Of a stretch of 6,886 nt of DNA, positions 1 through 5,626 are shown one piece after another. Position 1 is the stretch's first letter. Every line of letters begins with the position of its first letter. Source of the stretch: a bacterium (GTDB lineage: Bacteria > Patescibacteriota > Patescibacteriia > UBA1558 > GWA2-36-10); contig JAUYFP010000119.1 of the NCBI GenBank assembly GCA_030690875.1, forward strand, positions 1-6,886. Direction: 5' to 3'. A program made the position numbers and the translations under genes. Under the pieces are notes generated by a model that had not been told where the DNA came from, did not search any database, and worked only from the letters and a program-made list of their open reading frames with translations.

Positions 1-830
1 TCGGACATTGGTAAACGAGTACATAGTTCGTAGGCTTCTACTATCATGCCGTCGGTCCAGGACATTACTTTGCCAAACATATCTTTAGCAGAATCATTTA
101 AAGCCAACATATTTCCCTCTGTTTTTCCCATTTTTTTACCAGATGGATCAACTAGTAGTTTCGTAGTAATGACAAATTTTTCTTTACCAGTCATTAATTT
201 CATAAGTGTTCGGCCAGACAGCATATTAAAGGTTTGATCATTGCCACCTACTTCACCATCAACATCCATAGCCACAGAATCGTAGGCTTGGAGTACGGGG
301 TACATAAATTCATGTAAGTGAATTGGTTTTTCAGCTTTTATTCTTTCTTGGAACATGTCTCTTTCCAGTAGTTGCTGAACAGTAAAATTGCTTGATAATT
401 TCATTACCTCAGAAAAGTTTGTTTTTTTATGCCAAGCGCTATTATATTTTAATTCAACTTTATTTGTTCCCTTAAAATCCAAAATTGTAGCCGCCTGTTT
501 TTTGTAATCTTTAGCATTTTTCAATACCTGCTCTCTACTCAGAACTTTTCTAGTAGCTGTTTTATCTGTTGGGTCGCCAACCATGCCGGTGAAATCACCA
601 ATGAGCAAAATTATTTTGTGTCCTAATTCCTGGAATTGCCTTAGTTTTTCCATTGGTATGATGTGGCCGATATGTAGAGTTGGCCCCGTTGGATCAATAC
701 CCAAATAAAGCGACAATCTTTTGCCAGATTTTAATGCTTTTTCCAAAAATTCTTTATTAGGGTATATATTCTCAACCCCACGGCTTAATAACTCTTGAAT
801 TTTTTGTGAATCAGTGCTAATTTTAGGCAT
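1..830 (-). CDS. tyrS: Tyrosyl-tRNA synthetase (partial, C-terminus beyond left edge)
   Basis: Cytoplasmic class I aminoacyl-tRNA synthetase that charges tRNA-Tyr with tyrosine using ATP. The gene reads leftward from an ATG at 828-830, and 276 complete codons are visible. The N-terminal block LGIDPTGPTLHIGH (residues 43-56) holds the class I HIGH signature at 53-56. GDFTGMVGDPT follows at 78-88. YPVLQAYD (177-184) carries Tyr, Gln and Asp with the same spacing as the tyrosine-binding residues of the Bacillus enzyme (known from the family). GGNDQ lies at 195-199. The second signature is KMGKT (233-237), a variant of KMSKS close to the KFGKT of E. coli-type enzymes. The family is usually about 400-420 residues with a C-terminal S4 RNA-binding domain, so roughly the last third, including any S4 domain, is outside the window. 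No clear Shine-Dalgarno precedes the start. It is divergently transcribed from the penicillin-binding protein gene. The family call is very secure. Confidence 0.97.
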   Translation of the reverse strand, partial: MPKISTDSQKIQELLSRGVENIYPNKEFLEKALKSGKRLSLYLGIDPTGPTLHIGHIIPMEKLRQFQELGHKIILLIGDFTGMVGDPTDKTATRKVLSREQVLKNAKDYKKQAATILDFKGTNKVELKYNSAWHKKTNFSEVMKLSSNFTVQQLLERDMFQERIKAEKPIHLHEFMYPVLQAYDSVAMDVDGEVGGNDQTFNMLSGRTLMKLMTGKEKFVITTKLLVDPSGKKMGKTEGNMLALNDSAKDMFGKVMSWTDGMIVEAYELCTRLPMS

Positions 831-858
831 AGTTTAATTTTTTGATTACTTAAGTGTA

Positions 859-887
859 TTCAAATTATAGCTTATTTTTGCTATAAT
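859..887 (+). promoter_or_regulatory. Predicted sigma70-type promoter for the penicillin-binding protein operon
   Basis: A perfect -10 TATAAT at 882-887 is preceded, after a 17-base spacer, by a weaker -35 TTCAAA at 859-864. Transcription would start near 894, leaving a leader of about 33 bases before the ATG at 927. Only a weak CGGG lies near the start codon as a possible ribosome-binding site. This promoter probably drives both the penicillin-binding protein and the nucleotidyltransferase-TruB gene downstream. Confidence 0.65.
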
Positions 888-888
888 T
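863..888. repeat. 9-bp perfect inverted repeat spanning both divergent promoters
   Basis: AATTATAGC at 863-871 and its exact reverse complement GCTATAATT at 880-888 are separated by 8 T-rich bases. Each arm contains one of the two -10 boxes. An 8-base direct repeat, ATTCAAAT at 858-865 and 886-893, frames the same region and supplies the -35-like sequences. The symmetry may simply reflect two facing promoters, or it may be an operator. Sequence alone cannot decide. Confidence 0.6.
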
Positions 889-891
889 CAA
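864..891 (-). promoter_or_regulatory. Predicted sigma70-type promoter for tyrS
   Basis: Read on the minus strand, the -10 element is a perfect TATAAT (869 down to 864). A -35-like TTGAAT lies at 891-886 with a 16-base spacer. Transcription would begin near 857, giving a leader of about 27 bases without an obvious Shine-Dalgarno. The elements overlap those of the opposite promoter. Prediction from consensus match and position only. Confidence 0.6.
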
Positions 892-926
892 ATAGATTAA
901 AAAATCATTTAAATTTCTAACGGGAT

Positions 927-3860
927 ATGCCAATTCCTCAACTTAAATCAAATTTTTCTCGCCGACGCCTTGGTGAGGATAAACCCAGTTTTGTTTATCG
1001 TCAGCTAGAAGAAGTCAAAAAACCCAAAAAAATAAAATCGCTTGGTAATTTTTTATTTAAAAAAGAAAAGAATAAAAATAGAAAAGGCCCCTGGTTTTGG
1101 CGTTTTATTAGGCAGTTTTGGCGCTTGGGTTTAGCCTTACTTTTTGTTGTTGGTATATTTATGATTGGCCTTTTTGCTTGGTATTCCAAGGATTTGCCTG
1201 AGTCGGGAAAAATAATGGACAGGTCAGTAGCTTTAAGCACTAAGATATATGATAAGACCGGTGAAGTTTTGCTTTACGAAGTGCATGGCGATCAAAATCG
1301 CAGTCTTATTTCTATCAATGAAATTCCTGATTATGTAAAGCAGGCAACTATTTCCATTGAGGATAAAAATTTTTATAATCACGGCGGAATTTCTGTTTGG
1401 GGTATTATTCGTGGACAAATAGTACCGCGTCTACAAGGTCGCCGTTCCCAAGGCGGTTCAACCCTTACTCAGCAGTTTGTCAAAAACGCTATTTTAAGCG
1501 ATGAGCGTAAAGTTTCCCGCAAAATCAAAGAATGGATTTTATCCTACCAAATAGAGAGAAAATTTAGTAAAGATGAAATACTGGAATTTTATTTTAATGA
1601 AATTCCTTATGGTGGCGCTATTTATGGCGTTCAGGCCGCATCCAATTATTATTTCGACAAGCCAGTACAAAATATCAGCTTGGGAGAAGCGGCTATTTTG
1701 GCGGCTTTACCACAGGCGCCGACGCTTTACTCGCCTTATGGCAATAACAAAGAGGCGCTCATTGGTCGCCAACATTATATTTTAGATTTGATGGTTGAGC
1801 AGGGCTATATTAGTAAAGAAGCAGCCGAATCAGCTAAAAATCAGGAATTAGTTTTCAAAAAAAGAGCTGAGCAAATGAAAGCGCCACACTTTGTTACTTA
1901 TGTTCGGGAATTATTGGAGCAAAAATATGGCGCTTCAGTGGTGGAGCAGAGTGGTTGGCAAATTATTACTTCTCTAGATATAAAAGCTCAAGAAGCGGCC
2001 GAAAAAGCCATTACTGATGTGGCGCCTAAAAATTTAGAAAAATATGGAGCCAACAACGCCGCTCTTGTTTCTATTGATACTGAGACTGGACAGATAATCG
2101 CCATGGTGGGTTCCAAAGATTATTTTGATGATGCTATTGACGGACAAGTTAATGTGACTTTGTCTCCTCGTCAGCCAGGTTCTTCGCTTAAGCCTTTTGT
2201 TTATCTAACAGCTTTTAAAAAAGGTTTTCGGCCAGACACTATTTTATTTGATTTAAAAACTAAATTTGGTATCAAAGCTGATGGCACGCCTTATGAGCCG
2301 CAAAATTATGACGGCAAAGAGCATGGTCCAGTTAGTATGCGTCAGGCCTTGGCTGGATCCTTAAATATTCCGGCAGTTAAAACTCTTTATTTAGCGGGTA
2401 TTTATAACGTAATTAATTTAGCCAGAGATTTTGGTTATAGCACCTTAACTGATCCGGATCGTTATGGTTTATCGCTAGTACTGGGAGGAGCAGAAGTGAA
2501 ATTGTTGGAGCATGTCAATGCTTATGCTACTTTGGCCAGAGAAGGAGTGTATAAAGAGCCAGTCGCAGTTTTGGAAATAAAAGATTCCAAAGGAAAAACT
2601 ATTGAAAAAAGTGAGAGTAATGCTGGTCGACGGGTAATAGAAAAAGAACCAGTTAGATTAGTTAATGATATTTTATCTGACAATTCTGCTCGGGCTTATA
2701 TTTTTGGCGCCAGCAATTATCTGACTTTGCCGGACAGGCCAGTAGCCGCCAAGACTGGTACAACCAATGATTATCATGACGCTTGGACTATGGGCTTTAC
2801 CCCGCAAATTGCCACTGGCGTTTGGGTAGGTAATAATGATAATACTGGCATGAAAGCCGGCGCTGATGGTTCAGTTTTGGCCGCGCCTATTTGGCAGGCT
2901 TTTATGAAAGAAGTAAATAAAGATTTACCAGTTCAGGGTTTTAATAAATATGAACTTAAAGTTTGTGATAAGCCAATGGTCTGTGGTGAACTCTCAGGAG
3001 GCAAGCCATTAAGAATAGATAAGCTATCAGGAAAATTAGCTACTGAAAATACTCCATATACCACTATTGAGGAAAAGAAATTTATGGAAGTTCATAGCAT
3101 TTTATATTATGTAAATACTAATGATCCATTGGGTGACGCCTTGGCTGATCCCAATAGCGATCCGCAATTTGGTTTTTGGGAAGCGTCGGTTATGAAATAT
3201 GCCGAAGGAGAAGGCTACATTACGGCCAAGGCGCCAACTGAATATGACGATGTTCATTTGCCAGAATTAAAACCTTCCATTTCTTGGCGATCACCAAACG
3301 ACGGAGAGACTATCAACCAAGCTAACTTGGCTATGACGGTTGAGGCCAGCGCGCCTAGAAGCGTATCCAGAGTGGAATATTTTTTAGATGGTCTCAAAGT
3401 TGGTACTAGCCAACAAGCGCCATTTGATTTTGTTTATCAAATAAATCCTTTCTTAAACAACGGCGAACATGAAATAAAAGCCATTGCTTTTGATGATTTA
3501 GATAACTTTAAAGAAGCTAATCGTAAAATAAATATCCAGTTGGAAAATTCCGATAGGCAGTTTAATATTTTTTGGATCAGCCCCACGAGTGGTGACACGC
3601 TTTCTTTGGCTAAGAAGCCCTTTAATTTAAAATTAAATATTGACAATCCGCAAAATATTCAGAAAATAGATTTTTATTATATTGACTCTGATAATAAATC
3701 TCGCTTGTTCAATTATATAATTTCCCCTAATCAGGACGATATAACAGTTTTATGGGACGAAGATTTAAAGTTGGGCATTTATAAACTTTACTTGGCGGTT
3801 AAAGACAATTTAGGCAATATGATTACTATGCCGGGAATAATAGTGAATATTGAGGAGTAA
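927..3860 (+). CDS. Class A penicillin-binding protein (PBP1A-like) with two C-terminal Ig-like domains
   Basis: Bifunctional peptidoglycan synthase of 977 residues, anchored in the cytoplasmic membrane. It polymerises lipid II into glycan strands and cross-links the peptides. A basic cytoplasmic tail (1-66) precedes a single transmembrane segment (about 68-86). The family 51 glycosyltransferase domain follows, with EDKNFYNHGG (145-154, catalytic Glu145), GGSTLTQQ (176-183), RKIKEWILSYQIERKFSKDE (198-217) and FNEIPYG (223-229). The transpeptidase domain has all three signatures: SSLK (419-422, nucleophile Ser419), SLN (478-480) and KTG (609-611). The only two cysteines of the protein, Cys680 and Cys686, lie in the extracytoplasmic linker. 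Residues about 782-871 look like a bacterial Ig-like domain of the Big_7 kind (VEYFLDG, DGEHEIKAIAFD-like pattern), and about 879-977 form a second, more divergent beta-rich domain. First gene of a probable two-gene operon; its last codons hold the ribosome-binding site of the next gene. The call is secure. The Ig domains are inferred from pattern and are probably cell-wall binding or spacing modules. Confidence 0.96.
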   Translation: MPIPQLKSNFSRRRLGEDKPSFVYRQLEEVKKPKKIKSLGNFLFKKEKNKNRKGPWFWRFIRQFWRLGLALLFVVGIFMIGLFAWYSKDLPESGKIMDRSVALSTKIYDKTGEVLLYEVHGDQNRSLISINEIPDYVKQATISIEDKNFYNHGGISVWGIIRGQIVPRLQGRRSQGGSTLTQQFVKNAILSDERKVSRKIKEWILSYQIERKFSKDEILEFYFNEIPYGGAIYGVQAASNYYFDKPVQNISLGEAAILAALPQAPTLYSPYGNNKEALIGRQHYILDLMVEQGYISKEAAESAKNQELVFKKRAEQMKAPHFVTYVRELLEQKYGASVVEQSGWQIITSLDIKAQEAAEKAITDVAPKNLEKYGANNAALVSIDTETGQIIAMVGSKDYFDDAIDGQVNVTLSPRQPGSSLKPFVYLTAFKKGFRPDTILFDLKTKFGIKADGTPYEPQNYDGKEHGPVSMRQALAGSLNIPAVKTLYLAGIYNVINLARDFGYSTLTDPDRYGLSLVLGGAEVKLLEHVNAYATLAREGVYKEPVAVLEIKDSKGKTIEKSESNAGRRVIEKEPVRLVNDILSDNSARAYIFGASNYLTLPDRPVAAKTGTTNDYHDAWTMGFTPQIATGVWVGNNDNTGMKAGADGSVLAAPIWQAFMKEVNKDLPVQGFNKYELKVCDKPMVCGELSGGKPLRIDKLSGKLATENTPYTTIEEKKFMEVHSILYYVNTNDPLGDALADPNSDPQFGFWEASVMKYAEGEGYITAKAPTEYDDVHLPELKPSISWRSPNDGETINQANLAMTVEASAPRSVSRVEYFLDGLKVGTSQQAPFDFVYQINPFLNNGEHEIKAIAFDDLDNFKEANRKINIQLENSDRQFNIFWISPTSGDTLSLAKKPFNLKLNIDNPQNIQKIDFYYIDSDNKSRLFNYIISPNQDDITVLWDEDLKLGIYKLYLAVKDNLGNMITMPGIIVNIEE
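3852..3857 (+). promoter_or_regulatory. Strong Shine-Dalgarno sequence inside the end of the upstream gene
   Basis: GAGGAG forms the last two Glu codons of the penicillin-binding protein and lies 9 bases before the ATG at 3867. This is the clearest Shine-Dalgarno in the window. It fixes the start of the downstream fusion protein and implies that the two genes share a transcript. Confidence 0.8.
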
Positions 3861-3866
3861 ATATAA

Positions 3867-4976
3867 ATGAAAAAAGTTTTGATTTTCGGCAAGTTTGATA
3901 TTGTTCATCCGGGCCATATATATTTAATAAAACAAGCTAAACAATTCGGTCAAGTTACAGCCGTTTTGGAATCAGATAGGATGATAAAAGAGTTAAAAAA
4001 TTATCATCCTTTTAATGCGGAAAAAATTCGCTCAAAAAATTTAAAGCAGTTCGGCGTAAATGTTTATCTTAGAAACGGCGAAGACGCCAAAACTATCATT
4101 GAAAAGTTAAAACCAGATATTTTGTGTTTTGGTCACGACCAAGAATTTTTAAAACAGATGTTTTATGATTTTACGGATTTGATAATAAAAAATATTGAGC
4201 CCTTTGGCCCTGAACTTTTCAAAAGCAGTCGATTGTTAGCTGTTTTAGAGGATGAACAGGCGGGAGTTTATTTGGTGGACAAAGCCAAAAGCGAGCATTC
4301 ATTTAGATTGGTGGCTGTTTTTAGAAAAATGTTTAATTTGAAAAAAGTCGGTTTTTCCGGCACGCTTGATCCTTTGGCTTCGGGCTTAATGATCGTGGCA
4401 GTTTCCAAAGCCACTAGAATGCTCGATTGGTTTCATTATTTACCCAAAACTTATGTGGCTGATATTTTGTTTGGGCAGAGTTCTGACACTTATGATTTAG
4501 CCGGTCAGATAAGTATTGATAAAAATGCTAAAAGTTTTAGCCAGAAAGATTTGGAAATTGCTTTAAGAAATTTTTTAGGCAAGCAAAAGCAAACAGTTCC
4601 AGCTTATTCAGCTAAAAAAATTCGTGGTCAGAAATTGCACCAACTAGCCAGAGCTGGTAAACAAATTGATTTGCCAAAAACAGACATAGAAATTTATAGT
4701 TTAAAAATAAAAAGTTTCCGTTATCCAAACTTGAAGCTGGAAGTGTCTTGTTCAGCCGGAACTTATATTCGTTCACTAACTAATGATTTAGGAAAACAAA
4801 CAAAAACCAGCGCTCTGTTGGCGGATTTAAGAAGAATTAGCATTGGCGACTTCAATATCAAGGATGCCCTGACTTTAGCCGAGATAAATAAAGACAAATT
4901 ATCCAAAGCCAGAATTTTGCCTCAAGATATTATAGCGTCTCTAAATCAATGGTTTTTCCGCTCACCTCTTTGGTAA
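3867..4976 (+). CDS. Fusion: HxGH nucleotidyltransferase domain + TruB tRNA pseudouridine-55 synthase
   Basis: Single 369-residue reading frame with two domains. Residues 1 to about 125 are a cytidylyltransferase-like fold of the TagD/RibL/RibF-N type: FGKFDIVHPGH (7-17) is the nucleotide-binding HxGH signature, ESDRMIKELK (35-44) and LKPDILCFGHDQEF (81-94) follow the family pattern, and FKSSRLL (118-124) resembles the C-terminal SSTxI-type motif. Residues about 131-355 are the TruB catalytic domain, which converts U55 of tRNA to pseudouridine: GTLDPLASG (165-173, catalytic Asp168), KTYVADILFGQSSDTYD (194-210), QTVPAYSAKKIRGQKL (242-257), CSAGTYIRSL (295-304) and LLADLRRISIGDF (317-329). Two motifs are unusual: the N-terminal DKPxGxTS is DKAKSEHS (138-145), and the His of GHTG is Phe163. 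There is no C-terminal PUA domain and no riboflavin kinase domain. No plausible internal start or Shine-Dalgarno lies before the TruB part. The substrate of the nucleotidyltransferase half is unknown. The last 10 or so residues overlap an opposing ORF. TruB identity is secure, and a nucleotidyltransferase fold is very likely. Confidence 0.93.
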   Translation: MKKVLIFGKFDIVHPGHIYLIKQAKQFGQVTAVLESDRMIKELKNYHPFNAEKIRSKNLKQFGVNVYLRNGEDAKTIIEKLKPDILCFGHDQEFLKQMFYDFTDLIIKNIEPFGPELFKSSRLLAVLEDEQAGVYLVDKAKSEHSFRLVAVFRKMFNLKKVGFSGTLDPLASGLMIVAVSKATRMLDWFHYLPKTYVADILFGQSSDTYDLAGQISIDKNAKSFSQKDLEIALRNFLGKQKQTVPAYSAKKIRGQKLHQLARAGKQIDLPKTDIEIYSLKIKSFRYPNLKLEVSCSAGTYIRSLTNDLGKQTKTSALLADLRRISIGDFNIKDALTLAEINKDKLSKARILPQDIIASLNQWFFRSPLW

Positions 4977-5178
4977 AACGCTCCACCTCTTGGCTAGTAA
5001 AATCAGTCTGCTTCATTTTTCTGCCAAAGTCATTAAGGGGCATAGTAATTTTTCCAAATTTGCCGATTTGGTCGCTATAGGCCTTATTAAAACGCTCAGT
5101 ACTGGTTATAGAGTCATCAGAACGGTATAGCTTTTCTATAATCAGCCTTTGTTCTTCTGGCGATAGAGATTGATTCAT
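4930..5178 (-). CDS. Hypothetical 82-residue protein, unrecognised
   Basis: I do not recognise this protein. It starts at an ATG (5176-5178), ends at a TAA (4930-4932) and fills the gap between the TruB fusion and rpsT. It is hydrophilic, rich in charged residues and Ser/Thr, with no cysteine, signal peptide or membrane segment. The first 20 or so residues (SPEEQRLIIEKLY) look helical, and the end contains a small internal echo, FTSQEVER followed by FTKEVSGK. It converges on the TruB fusion and overlaps its last 47 bases. Its start is divergent from rpsT, with the rpsT promoter just upstream. No Shine-Dalgarno or convincing promoter is visible, and only weak -10-like matches occur. In favour of a real gene are the protein-like composition and the otherwise empty interval; against it are its length, the overlap and the missing signals. 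Confidence 0.5.
   Translation of the reverse strand: MNQSLSPEEQRLIIEKLYRSDDSITSTERFNKAYSDQIGKFGKITMPLNDFGRKMKQTDFTSQEVERFTKEVSGKTIDLETL
4959..5002. repeat. Imperfect tandem duplication at the convergent gene ends
   Basis: CGCTCACCTCTTTGGTAAAA (4959-4978) is followed immediately by a second, 24-base copy (4979-5002) with the same start CGCTC, core ACCTC-TTGG and end TAAAA, differing by a few insertions and deletions. The first copy contains the stop codon of the TruB fusion (4974-4976). On the minus strand the copies encode the FTSQEVER/FTKEVSG echo. The similarity is visible by eye but short, so chance is not excluded. Confidence 0.4.
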
Positions 5179-5185
5179 ATTAAGG

Positions 5186-5214
5186 TTGACTTAATAATTA
5201 AATTATGATAATAT
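5186..5214 (+). promoter_or_regulatory. Predicted promoter for rpsT
   Basis: A -35 TTGACT (5186-5191, five of six consensus bases) is followed after 17 bases by a -10 TAATAT (5209-5214) preceded by an extended TG at 5206-5207. The start point would be near 5221, giving a leader of about 40 AT-rich bases. This is the best -35 in the window, fitting the high expression expected of a ribosomal protein gene. An alternative -10 is GATAAT at 5207-5212 with a 15-base spacer. Confidence 0.65.
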
Positions 5215-5259
5215 CGTGAAAGTCTAAATATATTATTATTTTAGTAGAAATTATCAATT

Positions 5260-5580
5260 ATGCCAAATAAGAAATCAGCTATTAAGCATTTGCGACAGAC
5301 TATTAAGCTTACCAAGCGTAATTCTTTGGTTAAGAGAAATATCAAGGAAATCATTAAACGTGGCCAAAAATCAGCTGTCAAAGGCACTATCAAAGAGGAA
5401 GCTAATGACTTAATGAGGTCATTGCAGAAAGCCGTTGACAAGGCCGTTAAAACTAAGGTTTTAAAAGCCAATACCGCTAATCGGAAGAAAGCCAGATTTG
5501 CTAAAATGCTTAAAAGATCAAATGTAGTTGTGGCCGAAGTCAAAGTCCCAACTAAAGCTAAAACTGAAGAGAAAAAATAA
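5260..5580 (+). CDS. rpsT: 30S ribosomal protein S20 (bS20)
   Basis: Small, highly basic protein of the 30S ribosomal subunit that binds 16S rRNA and helps early assembly. The 106 residues begin with MPNKKSAIKHLRQTIK, matching the family start (MPNxKSAxKR). They continue with the helical stretch NSLVKRNIKEIIKRG (21-35) and the conserved C-terminal motif VLKANTANRKKARFAKML (67-84), equivalent to the usual KGVIHKNTAARKKSRLAK. The family is usually about 85-90 residues. Here residues 86-106 form an extra tail rich in Val, Lys and Glu, ending TEEKK, probably disordered. No Shine-Dalgarno is evident before the ATG; the upstream bases are AT-rich. It is a single-gene transcription unit with its own promoter and terminator, converging on holA, a neighbourhood seen in many bacteria. 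Start choice is supported by the conserved MPN beginning. Confidence 0.96.
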   Translation: MPNKKSAIKHLRQTIKLTKRNSLVKRNIKEIIKRGQKSAVKGTIKEEANDLMRSLQKAVDKAVKTKVLKANTANRKKARFAKMLKRSNVVVAEVKVPTKAKTEEKK

Positions 5581-5593
5581 ATTTATTATCTAA

Positions 5594-5626
5594 AAACAAG
5601 CTCCTAAAAAAGGGGTTTGTTTTTTT
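5594..5626 (+). terminator. Intrinsic terminator of rpsT
   Basis: AAACAAGCTCC (5594-5604) pairs with GGGGTTTGTTT (5612-5622) across a 7-base A-rich loop. This gives an 11-pair RNA stem with two G-U wobbles, and a run of seven T (5620-5626) closes it. It begins 13 bases after the rpsT stop, and its T run overlaps the holA stop codon on the other strand. In the reverse direction the wobbles become A-C mismatches, so it should work less well for holA. Confidence 0.85.

Noticed and set aside
46..237. 63-residue plus-strand open frame
   Set aside because: Lies entirely opposite tyrS, whose conserved motifs fix the coding strand; no family pattern or start signal of its own.
863..888. Inverted repeat as a transcription terminator or riboswitch hairpin
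   Set aside because: It lies upstream of both predicted start points and has no GC-rich stem or flanking T run in the right place, so it is unlikely to be transcribed as a regulatory RNA structure.
1001..1418. Two minus-strand open frames (1001-1240 and 1233-1418)
   Set aside because: Both are opposite the N-terminal and glycosyltransferase part of the penicillin-binding protein, which is clearly coding; they are antisense shadows.
1573..1785. 70-residue plus-strand frame inside the penicillin-binding protein
   Set aside because: Out-of-frame overlap with the conserved glycosyltransferase motifs; skewed Arg-rich composition and no recognisable motif.
3437..3646. 69-residue minus-strand frame
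   Set aside because: Antisense to the Ig-like region of the penicillin-binding protein, with no independent support.
3867..4256. Calling the N-terminal half of the fusion RibF or FAD synthetase
   Set aside because: There is no riboflavin kinase domain, and the motifs are closer to TagD/RibL; the substrate cannot be read from sequence, so no gene symbol is given.
5241..5543. 100-residue minus-strand frame with a hydrophobic translation
   Set aside because: Exact antisense of rpsT; the hydrophobic look follows from reading Lys-rich codons in reverse, so it is not a membrane protein.
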